Shown here one piece after another: positions 16,495-25,900 of a stretch of 38,203 nt of DNA (its first letter is position 1; every line of letters starts with the position of its first letter). Both the position numbers and the translations under genes were made by a program. The DNA lies in the NCBI GenBank assembly GCA_041946755.1, contig JBHGBB010000011.1:1-38203 (forward strand), written 5' to 3'. The notes below the pieces were generated by a model. That model did not search any database. It saw only the letters and a program-made list of their open reading frames with translations, and was not told the DNA's origin. The stretch is from JBHGBB01 sp041946755 (lineage in GTDB: Bacteria > UBP4 > UBA4092 > JAOAEQ01).

Positions 16495-17889
16495 ATGAAA
16501 AACCTATTTGAACAGGAACTGCAAGTAATTAATATAGGACTGAAATCGTTTAAAGATACTTTGGATGCGAATCAAGTTAAATCGGTCCAGGTGGATTGGA
16601 AACCACCGCTATCCGCCTTAGGCGGATTAACATCGATAATCGCTAAAAACCGGGAAAAGATAAATCAAGCTAACCAAACCGCTGTTCAGAAAATCATCTC
16701 TGGTAAACCGGTTCTTATCGGAGCGGATATAGCGCTCTCGGTTATCCCCGGAATGAAGAAGAGCCTATTACTGCATGCCGGCCCTCCGATTGGTTGGGAT
16801 CGGATGTGCGGTCCGATGAAAGGTGCGATTATCGGTGCGTTACTTTATGAAGGGTTAGCTGAAACTCCAGAACAGGCGGAACAACTCGCCGGGTCAGGTA
16901 AAATCGAGTTCGCGCCATGCCATGAGCATGCCGCGGTCGGCCCGATGGCAGGGATTATTTCCGCTTCCATGCCGGTATTTATTATTAAAAACGAAGAGTA
17001 CGGTAATCTTGCATATACTACCATGAACGAAGGGTTGGGGAAAGTGCTTCGGTATGGAGCATATAGTCCGGAAGTTATTAACCGGCTCAAATGGATGGAA
17101 CAGGAATTATATCCGACCATAAAACAGGCGATACTGGCGATCAAGCGAATCGATCTGAAATCGATTATCGCCCAGGCATTGCATATGGGCGATGAAGTTC
17201 ATAACCGGAATCGGGCTGCCACCTCGTTATTATACCGGCAACTAGCGCCCTTGATTGTTAAGACCTGCGATAACCGGGAAACCGCAGCGAAAGTATTAGA
17301 TTTCATTAATGGGAACGACCACTTCTTCCTGAATCTATCTATGGCAGCAGGAAAAGTATGTCTCGATGCCGCTAGAAATATCGAGCAAAGCAGTGTAGCA
17401 GTAGTCATGGCACGGAATGGAACTGATTTCGGAATCCAATTATCGGGAACCGGAAACCAATGGTTCACCGGCCCTGCACCGGTACCAGATGCGTTATTCT
17501 TCCCCGGATATACTAAAGATGATGCGAACCCGGATATTGGAGATAGCGCAATCACCGAAACCTATGGCTTAGGCGGGTTCGCGATCGCCGCCGCACCTGC
17601 AATTGTTCAATTCGTTGGCGGGCAGGTTAAAGATGCAATCGATTATACCATGCAGATGTATGAAATTACGGTTACCGAAAATCCGGGGTTCCAAATCCCA
17701 ACGTTAGATTTCCGGGGTACGCCTACCGGCATCGATGTGATTAAAGTGGTTGAACAAGGCATCCTACCGTTTATCGATACCGGAGTAGCGCATAAGAAGC
17801 CCGGGATTGGCCAGGTAGGTGCCGGAGTACTTTCCGCACCGGCGGAACCGTTTATTAAAGCATATGAAGGTTTGGCAAAAGTATGCTAA
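16495..17889 (+). CDS. allG: DUF1116 protein (AllG/YlbE-like)
   Basis: This 464-aa protein matches DUF1116 throughout, including the blocks MCGPMKGAIIGALLYEG, HEHAAVGPMAGIISASMPV, NEGLGKVLRYGA and GTGNQWFTGPAP. The E. coli homologue YlbE (AllG) is a subunit of oxamic transcarbamylase with FdrA and YlbF. It lies on the same strand as fdrA but is separated by an 800-bp hairpin-filled spacer, which is unusual for genes that normally adjoin. No Shine-Dalgarno is visible before the ATG, so translation may be weak or use another signal. The symbol is by homology. Confidence 0.85.
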   Translation: MKNLFEQELQVINIGLKSFKDTLDANQVKSVQVDWKPPLSALGGLTSIIAKNREKINQANQTAVQKIISGKPVLIGADIALSVIPGMKKSLLLHAGPPIGWDRMCGPMKGAIIGALLYEGLAETPEQAEQLAGSGKIEFAPCHEHAAVGPMAGIISASMPVFIIKNEEYGNLAYTTMNEGLGKVLRYGAYSPEVINRLKWMEQELYPTIKQAILAIKRIDLKSIIAQALHMGDEVHNRNRAATSLLYRQLAPLIVKTCDNRETAAKVLDFINGNDHFFLNLSMAAGKVCLDAARNIEQSSVAVVMARNGTDFGIQLSGTGNQWFTGPAPVPDALFFPGYTKDDANPDIGDSAITETYGLGGFAIAAAPAIVQFVGGQVKDAIDYTMQMYEITVTENPGFQIPTLDFRGTPTGIDVIKVVEQGILPFIDTGVAHKKPGIGQVGAGVLSAPAEPFIKAYEGLAKVC

Positions 17890-17929
17890 ATCTGGTACAA
17901 TGAAATATTATATTTAAATACTAAAAGCA

Positions 17930-18012
17930 AACCGCTCAGCGCGCAAAGAAGGCGCTAAGTTCGCAAAGCATTTCTTTGCGTACATTGCGTCTACTTAGCG
18001 TTCTCTGCGGTT
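17930..18012. repeat. Imperfect 83-bp inverted repeat of GCGCAAAG/CTTTGCG words
   Basis: The outer arms AACCGC (17930-17935) and GCGGTT (18007-18012) and the inner GCGCTAAG/CTTAGCG and CGCAAAG/CTTTGCG pair in nested order, giving a long imperfect hairpin between the DUF1116 gene and the cyclase gene. Intergenic elements made of such CTCTGCGTTC-like words occur in many environmental bacterial genomes. That comparison is from memory, not from a search. Confidence 0.65.
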
Positions 18013-18035
18013 AGATTTTTTAAATAGGAGTAACC

Positions 18036-18848
18036 ATGAATACTACCCAATTTATTAAATTAATAGAAAACGCGAAAATGTATGACTTGACTCAACCGCT
18101 ATCGGTACATACCCCGCCCTGGCCGAGTTATATGCCGTTAGGAATCCAATATTTTAAACGGATCGCCGGTGCGCATATGGGACAAGGAGCCAACGGCCAG
18201 ATTATTACTACCAGCAACCATGTTGGAACCCATATCGATGGCGAAATCCATTTCCATGCCAGCGGTCGAACCATCGGTCAGGTGCCGATGCAAGAATGGG
18301 TCGGTCCGGGAGTAGTAGTCGATATTTCGAAAGATGTTTCCGATTATAGTCTCTATTCTCCGCAACTGCTCATGAAACGAGCCGATATCCGGAAAGGGGA
18401 TATTCTGATAATCAATACCGGATATCATAAATACGCTTGGGACCAGCGGGGATCGGATGAACTCCGGTATTTTGTTAAGCATCCGGGTCCAGACCCGGAA
18501 TTCCATGCCTGGGCATTAAAAATGAAAATCAAATGGATTGGCGTCGATTGCGGTAGCGCCGACCATCCGATGAATACCATTATCCGGAACTGGCATCCGA
18601 AACCGTTTATTGAAGCGGAAAAGAAACTGCAACAGGACTATGGTAAATCCTGGGATGAAATGTTCCCACCTGAAGAATTCTATCAGGTGATGCATCTGAA
18701 ATTATTCCCGAAAAAACTGGTACATGCCGAGAATCTCGGCGGCGATATTGATAAGTTATCGAACCAACGCGCATGGATAGGATTATTCCCTCTACGCGGT
18801 ATCGAAATGGAATCTTCCATGTGCCGGATCATTGCATTGCTTCCTTAA
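18036..18848 (+). CDS. Cyclase-family metal-dependent hydrolase (kynurenine formamidase/isatin hydrolase fold)
   Basis: This 270-aa hydrolase starts at an ATG with AGGAG 5 nt upstream. The metal motif HVGTHIDGEIH (62-72) keeps both histidines, the aspartate and the last histidine of the family pattern HxGTHxDxPxH, but the proline is replaced by Glu70. Members open cyclic amides or formamides, such as isatin or N-formylkynurenine, using Mn or Zn. Its place between the FdrA/DUF1116 genes and a molybdenum hydroxylase suggests ring opening of a hydroxylated heterocycle, giving an amide or ureide. The stop codon lies inside a terminator-like hairpin. Confidence 0.85.
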   Translation: MNTTQFIKLIENAKMYDLTQPLSVHTPPWPSYMPLGIQYFKRIAGAHMGQGANGQIITTSNHVGTHIDGEIHFHASGRTIGQVPMQEWVGPGVVVDISKDVSDYSLYSPQLLMKRADIRKGDILIINTGYHKYAWDQRGSDELRYFVKHPGPDPEFHAWALKMKIKWIGVDCGSADHPMNTIIRNWHPKPFIEAEKKLQQDYGKSWDEMFPPEEFYQVMHLKLFPKKLVHAENLGGDIDKLSNQRAWIGLFPLRGIEMESSMCRIIALLP

Positions 18849-18861
18849 AAAAGGAAGCAAT
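18836..18861 (+). terminator. Terminator-like hairpin spanning the cyclase stop codon
   Basis: A perfect 11-bp stem (18836-18846 and 18851-18861) with an AAAA loop is followed by AAG and runs of T. The TAA stop codon at 18846-18848 lies partly in the stem. It would reduce read-through into the XDH genes. Confidence 0.6.
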
Positions 18862-18863
18862 AA

Positions 18864-18923
18864 GTTTTTAGTTTTTAGTTGTTAGTTTTTAGTCTAACAA
18901 CTAACAACCAACAACTAACAACT
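18864..18923. repeat. Low-complexity tract of 7-bp words before the XDH M gene
   Basis: Repeats of TTTTTAGT or GTTAG, then CAACTAA-type words, fill the gap. AGTTGTTAG (18877-18885) pairs with CTAACAACT (18894-18902). The start codon at 18932 follows directly and no Shine-Dalgarno is present. Confidence 0.65.
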
Positions 18924-18931
18924 TTTTTATC

Positions 18932-19819
18932 ATGGCGATATTAACCGAATTCGAATATCATAAACCTACTACTGTCAGTGCAGCGATTCAACTCCTGGCG
19001 AAATATAAACATGCCCAGATACTTGCCGGGGGTACCGACCTGATTAATAACCTGAAAACCGAAGTTATTCAACCTGATGCGATTATTGATATTAAAGGAA
19101 TCAAGGCTCTCCAGGGGATAACGTTCAAAAATAATGTTTTAACTATTGGCGCGCTGGTAACCTTCTCAGAGATCATCGATTCGAAACTTATCCAATCCAA
19201 ATTCCCGGTGATTATCGATGTAGCTAAATCTGTCGCTTCAACCGGAATTCGGAATCGAGCGACCATGGTCGGGAATATCTGTTCCGCGGTGGCGTGTGGG
19301 GATAGTTGTCCGCTCGTAGCAGCATATAATGCCCAAATAATCGTTCAGGGTAAAACCAAGAAATATAAAATCCCGGCTGCGGATTGGTTTCTCGGAAATA
19401 AACTGACCGTGCTGAAGAAAAATGAATTGGTGTTAGCGATTGAATTCCCGTTACCAGCGAAAAAGTATGCGGGATGTTTCGTTAAACTCCGCCGGTATGA
19501 AGGAGAAGATCTAGCGCAAGCCAGTGTCCTGGTTCTCGCATTACCGGAAAACCAATATCGCATCTCATTTGGTTCGGTTAACCCAATACCAATTCGGGCG
19601 AAAGAGATAGAAAGTTTATTAAATGGGCATAACCCTACCCCGGCATTAATCGATAGAATTAAACAGCTGATTCCTTCGATTATTTCACCGATTACCGATA
19701 TCCGAGCGACGAAAGAATATCGAGAACATATGGTTCCGATTATGTTTGAACGGGGATTGAATGCCGCCATCAGCCGATTACAAGGGAACGGCCCGGAATA
19801 TGGGCATAATCTAATTTAA
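18932..19819 (+). CDS. Molybdenum hydroxylase FAD-binding (M) subunit
   Basis: This 295-aa protein is the medium subunit of an xanthine dehydrogenase/CO dehydrogenase-type enzyme and carries electrons from the iron-sulfur subunit to FAD. The FAD-binding loops LAGGTDLINN (31-40) and IRNRATMVGNICSAVACGDS (about 107-126) are intact. The length is normal for the family. No ribosome site precedes the ATG, which instead follows a low-complexity tract. The M-S-L gene order with closely following S and L genes is the usual one for this group. Confidence 0.9.
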   Translation: MAILTEFEYHKPTTVSAAIQLLAKYKHAQILAGGTDLINNLKTEVIQPDAIIDIKGIKALQGITFKNNVLTIGALVTFSEIIDSKLIQSKFPVIIDVAKSVASTGIRNRATMVGNICSAVACGDSCPLVAAYNAQIIVQGKTKKYKIPAADWFLGNKLTVLKKNELVLAIEFPLPAKKYAGCFVKLRRYEGEDLAQASVLVLALPENQYRISFGSVNPIPIRAKEIESLLNGHNPTPALIDRIKQLIPSIISPITDIRATKEYREHMVPIMFERGLNAAISRLQGNGPEYGHNLI

Positions 19820-19874
19820 GATTGTGGATTTCGGAATACAGATTGAAGAAGCTGAAAATAATTATCTTTAAATA

Positions 19875-20387
19875 GTGATTATGAAACGAAAAATATCGTT
19901 TATCTTAAATGGCAGCCGGGTTTTCATTGAAGTTGCGCCGCAAGAGGTTCTGCTAGAGGTATTACGGGATCGACTGGGAGTCAAAAGCCCGAAATGCGGC
20001 TGCGACCGCGGGGATTGCGGCTCGTGTACCGTGATGATAAACGGGAAAACCGTTCGGAGTTGTTTGGTGCTGGCAATCGAAGTTGCGGGACAGAAGGTGA
20101 CAACGCTGGAAGGATTGATGCAGAATAAACAGTTAACTCCTCTCCAGCAGGCATTCATCGACCATAACTCGTTCCAATGCGGGTTCTGTACTCCGGGAGT
20201 GATTCTATCGGCAACCGAACTGCTGGAACGGAATCCTCAGCCGGATGAACATGAAATTAAAGAGGCGCTTACCGGCAACTTATGCCGATGCACGGGATAT
20301 CAGCCGATTATCAATGCGATTCTGGATTATACTACTACCCAAAAACCTTCTCCTAATAAACAGAAGAAGAAGGGGGTAAAACCATGA
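19875..20387 (+). CDS. Molybdenum hydroxylase 2Fe-2S (S) subunit
   Basis: This small subunit carries two 2Fe-2S clusters. From the GTG at 19875 it has 170 aa, and an ATG two codons later (19881) is an equally good start. The plant-ferredoxin-type cluster cysteines are Cys41 or Cys43, Cys48, Cys51 and Cys63 (CGCDRGDCGSC, then RSC). The second cluster uses Cys102 and Cys105 (QCGFC) and Cys137 and Cys139 (CRC). All are present, so the protein should be functional. It overlaps the large-subunit gene by four bases (ATGA), showing translational coupling. Confidence 0.95.
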   Translation: MIMKRKISFILNGSRVFIEVAPQEVLLEVLRDRLGVKSPKCGCDRGDCGSCTVMINGKTVRSCLVLAIEVAGQKVTTLEGLMQNKQLTPLQQAFIDHNSFQCGFCTPGVILSATELLERNPQPDEHEIKEALTGNLCRCTGYQPIINAILDYTTTQKPSPNKQKKKGVKP

Positions 20388-22747
20388 GTGAATTAAAGTT
20401 TATCGGGAAAGAAGAAATCCGAATCGATGGGATCACGAAAGTCAGCGGTGCCGCCCAGTATGTCGATGATATCGAATTCGGGTCCGGGTTGTTATATGCC
20501 GAGATAGTCGAAAGCCCCTACGCCCATGCGGAGATAATCAGTATCGATACTAAAAAAGCTGAACAGGTGCCCGGAGTCGTTAAAGTCGTCACCGGCAAAG
20601 ATCTCCCGTATAGTTTCGGGCTCTATATGCAAGACCGGTATGTCTTCGCGCAAGACAGGGTGCGGTTTGTTGGCGAACAAGTCGCGGCAGTTATAGCTCG
20701 CGATATTCCAACCGCCAAGAGAGCCGCGAAACTGGTTAAAGTTAAATATAAAGAATTGACTCCGATACTGCATGTAGAAGATGCAATAAAAAAGAACGCA
20801 TTACTTGTTCACCCAAATCTAAAAAATTACAGTCATGTCCCCTGGTTTTTCCCTCAACCGGATACCAATATCGCCCATTGGCGGAAAGTGCGGAAAGGGG
20901 ATGTCGAACAGGGATTCAAAGAAGCGGATTTCGTTTTCGAAGATACTTATACCGTACCTCGCTATGCCCATTGCGCGATTGAAACCCATGGCGCGGTAGG
21001 GTTATTCGACCTCTCCGGCCGATTAACAGTCTGGGCAGCATCGCAATCCCCATATACCCAACGCAATCTGTTTGCGATCGCGTTAGAGCCGTTAGGATTA
21101 TCGCATAAAAATGTCCGGGTTATTGCTCCCTATGTCGGCGGTGGATTCGGCGGGAAAGCCGGAGTCTCGATGGAGATTCTCGCTGCCGCTTTAGCGACTG
21201 CGGTGCAAGGTAGTCCGGTAAAAGTTATCTGGTCGCGAGCGCAGGAGTTCTATAATACTTATCAGCGGCAAGGATTGGTCGGTAAAACCAAACTAGGAGT
21301 TAAAAAAGACGGAACGATTACCGCGTTAAAACAGGAATTGTTCTGGGATGCGGGTGCCTATGTCGAATATGGGGCGAACGTCGTTAATGCTGCCGGGATT
21401 TCTGCTACCGGGCCATATCGGATACCGAATGTATGGATCGATTCGAAGTGTATCTATACCAATTTACCGCCAGGAGGCCCCTATCGCGGGTTCGGATATT
21501 CAGAATTCTTATTCGGGCTCGAATCGCACTTTAATGTTACCGCGAAAAAGATCGGCATGGACCCGATAGCATTCAGACGCAAAAATGCGATTCAAGAAGG
21601 GGATTCACTATCCTATGGCGGACATATGAACGCCAGCGGGTTATTGGAATGTATCGATAAAGCAGCGGCAGCTATCGACTGGGGTAAAAAGAAATCCGCA
21701 ATCAGCAATCCACGATCCGGAATCGATAAGAAGGTTACTGGGAAAGGAATTGCTTGTTTCTGGAAAGCGCCGGCAATGCCACCGAATGCAGCGTCAACAG
21801 CAATCATTAAATTTAATGAAGATGGCAGTCTCAATATTCTGATTTCAGCAATGGAAATCGGACAAGGATTGCTAACGGTAATCGCCCAGATCGCTGCAGA
21901 AGTATTAACCGTTCCTCCTTCTAAAATCAGAGTTGAAACCCCCGATACCGACCGAAATCCCTATGAATGGCAAACGGTTGCATCTCATATCACCTGGGGT
22001 ACCGGAAATGCGGTGAAGTTAGCCGCTGAAGATTGTCGGAATCAAATCTTTGCGGTCATTGAACGCGCGTGCGGGAAAACCTGGACTGAACTCTATTTGG
22101 AAGATGAACAGGTATGTTCTACTATAGACCCGAAGTTCCGATTACCACTACGGGATTTTGTGGTTAATGGAATCATGATGAAAGATGGCACGTTCCGCGG
22201 TGGCCCGATTATGGGCCGGGGAATGTTTATGCCGGAATTCGCGTCGGCGATGTCTAATCCTGAAACCAGTCAGGGAGGAAAACCGAATGTGCATTATACT
22301 GTTGGCGCGGCTACGATTGAACTGGAAATAGATACCGAAACCGGGAAAATGCGGATACCGAAATTAGCGTTAGCAGTTGATGTCGGGAAAGCTATAAATC
22401 CAAGCTTGGTTAAAGCCCAAGTTATTGGTGGTATCGTTCAAGGTCTAGCAACGGTGCTCTATGAAGATATGCGATTTGATGAAAACGGTCGATTATTGAA
22501 CCCGAATTTCACCGATTATAAGATTCCGACTGCGATGGATATTCCGGAAGAAATCATTTCGATTTTAGTCGAAACCCCTCAACCGGATGGACCTTATGGC
22601 GCCCGCGGAGTTGGTGAACATACCATGATCCCAGCCGCGCCGTTGATTGCCAATGCTATCGAAGATGCACTGGGTATCAGGATTAAATCCATGCCGATTA
22701 CCGCGGAAAAAATAGCACTGGCAATTAAGAATAAATCTCAGAAATAG
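20384..22747 (+). CDS. Molybdenum hydroxylase large (L) subunit, xanthine dehydrogenase family
   Basis: This 787-aa molybdopterin-binding catalytic subunit hydroxylates carbon using water. It contains VGGGFGGKAG (251-260), PYRGFGYSE (366-374) in the position of the XDH AFRGFG motif, and the catalytic GARGVGE with Glu745. It lacks the AYRCSFR loop with the active-site cysteine of true CO dehydrogenases, so CO oxidation is unlikely. An aromatic or heterocyclic substrate such as a purine, pyrimidine, nicotinate or related ring is likely, but which one cannot be told. No XdhC-type maturation gene is in the window. It is the last gene of the cluster, and the next gene begins 205 bases on. Confidence 0.92.
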   Translation: MSELKFIGKEEIRIDGITKVSGAAQYVDDIEFGSGLLYAEIVESPYAHAEIISIDTKKAEQVPGVVKVVTGKDLPYSFGLYMQDRYVFAQDRVRFVGEQVAAVIARDIPTAKRAAKLVKVKYKELTPILHVEDAIKKNALLVHPNLKNYSHVPWFFPQPDTNIAHWRKVRKGDVEQGFKEADFVFEDTYTVPRYAHCAIETHGAVGLFDLSGRLTVWAASQSPYTQRNLFAIALEPLGLSHKNVRVIAPYVGGGFGGKAGVSMEILAAALATAVQGSPVKVIWSRAQEFYNTYQRQGLVGKTKLGVKKDGTITALKQELFWDAGAYVEYGANVVNAAGISATGPYRIPNVWIDSKCIYTNLPPGGPYRGFGYSEFLFGLESHFNVTAKKIGMDPIAFRRKNAIQEGDSLSYGGHMNASGLLECIDKAAAAIDWGKKKSAISNPRSGIDKKVTGKGIACFWKAPAMPPNAASTAIIKFNEDGSLNILISAMEIGQGLLTVIAQIAAEVLTVPPSKIRVETPDTDRNPYEWQTVASHITWGTGNAVKLAAEDCRNQIFAVIERACGKTWTELYLEDEQVCSTIDPKFRLPLRDFVVNGIMMKDGTFRGGPIMGRGMFMPEFASAMSNPETSQGGKPNVHYTVGAATIELEIDTETGKMRIPKLALAVDVGKAINPSLVKAQVIGGIVQGLATVLYEDMRFDENGRLLNPNFTDYKIPTAMDIPEEIISILVETPQPDGPYGARGVGEHTMIPAAPLIANAIEDALGIRIKSMPITAEKIALAIKNKSQK

Positions 22748-22952
22748 CCCGCTCAACTCTCCTATCGACATACTTATATCGAGTTCGCAGCGAATCTCCC
22801 TATGTTTTCTATCTTAACCCAAGTGAATCTAACGGTTTAAGAAATTAGCGTAAATATATTCTAATTTTTTAATGAATCCAGGTGTCTATAATATATAAAG
22901 GGTCAGATATAATTCCAGAATTTATGATTTATAACATACCGGAGGCATATTT

Positions 22953-25900
22953 ATGAAACGATATTTCGTTATTTCACTATTGCTAAGTTTATATATTTTT
23001 GTGTTTTTCAGTATATCCAGCGCAGCACTGCAAGATACTCAAGCGGTTTGGCATTTATATTATCGGAATAAAGCATTAACTGGATGGCGTATCGAAGATT
23101 GGAATAATGGATTTTTCGAACCGGCAGAAAACGGTTTGCTGGATATGATTCTGTATAATTCCGGTGGAACCTTAACACAAGTCTATGGCCAAATGTATCA
23201 AGCATATGGAGCATATAATTACCCGATTACCGATAATACCCAACAGTATTGGTCTGATACAAACATGAACGTTTATACCATCTCCAGTTCATCCTCGTCA
23301 TATATCATCCAGTCTGATAGCTCTGTAGTATATGACCATCCGATATTCGAATGGGAAATGTCCGGAGTAGATGGTTCCGGAGGATACCATCGGTGGCTCG
23401 ATCGAATGGGAATAACCTGTGCGGTAAATGGTCTTCTTTGTTATGCTTGGGATAGTATCGACGATTTAACCGATATCCCTAACGGCACATATGGAAATGG
23501 GAATGGGATTCTCGAACCCGGTGAAACCATTCTGCTGGAAGTAGGATTGATGAATAATACCGATTATCCTGCCACCTTAACCACGCCGGTATATTTAAGT
23601 ACCCCGGATACGTTTCTGGTAACTCTGGTTGATCCGGTAGGCAATTATCAAGGAAGTCGAGTGAATGCAGATACGGTCGCATTTAACCATACCGATTCAT
23701 TTAAATTGTTTGTTGGCGATTCTTGCCCGGATAACCATGTAATAAATTTATCTCTTGCCCTGAAATATAATATTGATGTTGCGGCGGTACCTTGGGCATG
23801 GAGTTATGATGAAAAATCGAAAACGATTGTACCCAATAATCCTTTATGGAGGTATAATCTAGATAGCACCATAACGATTTCGACTACCATCCCATTTAAC
23901 CTCTATATGGGTTCGTTTAATTTCTATGAGTTACCGAACCGCCGGCATTCTCTTCGAATCGTAGACGATGCAACGATGAACACTTCGACTACCTGGGCGA
24001 ATAGTGATAATACTGCCAATCCGGGGGAAACGATAGAAATCCGGTTGCGGTTATGGAATCGGTCTGTTTCAGACTATTATGATCATGTTGTTGCCTGGCT
24101 TTCTCCGGCAGACAGCTATACTCGCGATCATGTGACTTTCCTTAATGCTACTTGTAACTTCACCGACGTTGCACCGCGAGGAATATCGACACAAATCGCC
24201 CCATATTACAAACTCAAATTGGCTGATGACTATTCCCAATCGTCAATGCGGTTCTATTTATATGTTTCCGATAGTTCTTCCAATCCCCCCCGGATTCGGT
24301 GGAATACCGATATCAATATTCCGGTAGCGAAAGGCCGCCCGCGGTATGTTCCCGGATTCCCAATTTATATCGGGTCAGCGATAAAATCGTCACCAGCGTT
24401 AGTAGATTTAAATCGGAATGGGATTACAGATATCATCGTCGGTGCACAGGATAGTACCGTTTATGCGATTGAATACGATTGGCCGAATTCGGTAGCAAAC
24501 TCGCTACCCGGATGGCCGAAACCGGTGGATGATGCGGTGTTTGCTTCACCGGCAGTAGGCGATATTTTCGGAAATGACCAGAACTATGTGGTTGCGGCAA
24601 CAATGTATGGCAGTATTTATATTTGGGATAGTACCGGCACTTTACTTACCGGATGGCCGGTAACGTTACCCGGCAACCCGGTTATTGAATCTACCCCGGT
24701 GCTTGCTGATGTAGATCATGATGGCAGATTAGATGTTATCATTGCGGCACGACAAACCCGGATTGTTTATTGTTACGATGTTTTGACTGGATTAAAATGG
24801 TTTAGTAGTGCAAGTAGTGAACTCAATTCCACCCCTGCGGTAGCGAATTTTTTGAACGATACCAGCGGATATCTACAAACAGTATATGCTTCGCAAGGTG
24901 GGATTCTTTCGGTAGTAGATCACCATGGTCAGTTACTCTGGCAATCTTCTGCCGGAGGAAGTTTCTACTCTTCACCGGCAGTAGCCGACCTTGACAACGA
25001 TGGAAATCTAGAACTGGTTATCGGGTGTAATGACCAACAGTTATATACCTATCGATATAATCGCACCACCATGACCTGGGAAACATTTTCGACAATCAGT
25101 GTAATGGGTTCGATAGTCGGGTCACCGGTAATCGGCAGTCTTCAGGGAGATGGAAAACTATCGGTGGTGTTTGGAACCAATGCCTCAAAAGTATTAGGTT
25201 TTGCCTGGGATTCAGCGACTAACGGTTTAAAAAAGCAATGGAAAGTCAGTGTGGGTGATGCGATCAGTAATTCACCGGCTATGGGAGATATTAATGGTGA
25301 CCTTCTTCGCGAAGTGGTTATTGGCGCGCAAGATGGAAAACTCTATTGGTTCCAGGACAATGGTTTAATACCGATTGCATGGCAAGATTTCAATCCTTTG
25401 ACACTACTCGGTACCAGAATTGACGGGTCACCAGCAATAGGAGATATTATGGGTAATCATAAATGCTGTGTCGTAGTAGGGGATAACAGCGGGTATCTCT
25501 ATGCAGTTGCGATGGATGGGCCGAGTGTACCGGCACCCTATTATTCCGAACGAATGGATTGGCCGATGTTCCATCATGAACCGCAACGGACGGGATGGTA
25601 TGCTATTCCGGAACGAACTCCGTTAAATACCAATGGGACGTTCTCGAAAGCATTTGATACTACTCATTGGTATATTCAAGCATATGGCGATGCTTCACCT
25701 ACTCCCGGATTGGGAGCTTTGAGTTGGTTACCAAGTTTTGGAACTCAATCTGGAGTACTCGAATTGCAACAAAATATCGGGCAGAAAGGAAAGTTAACCC
25801 AGGTATTTTCGGTGCCCAGTTCGGGATGGTATACCGCATATACCAAAGTCGCCACCAATGTCAGCAACCAAGCCAATCAGCAGAAAGTATATTTATATCT

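Noticed and set aside
13683..16715. Operator-like words (GTAAACCGGT or GACCGGTTTAC) at about 13683, 13722 and 16702
   Set aside because: They are partial matches inside coding sequence and arise easily from the ACC/CGG codon bias of this genome. None has a promoter next to it.
20384..22747. Carbon monoxide dehydrogenase large subunit (CoxL)
   Set aside because: The AYRCSFR active-site loop is absent and the protein has the XDH-type RGFG motif instead.
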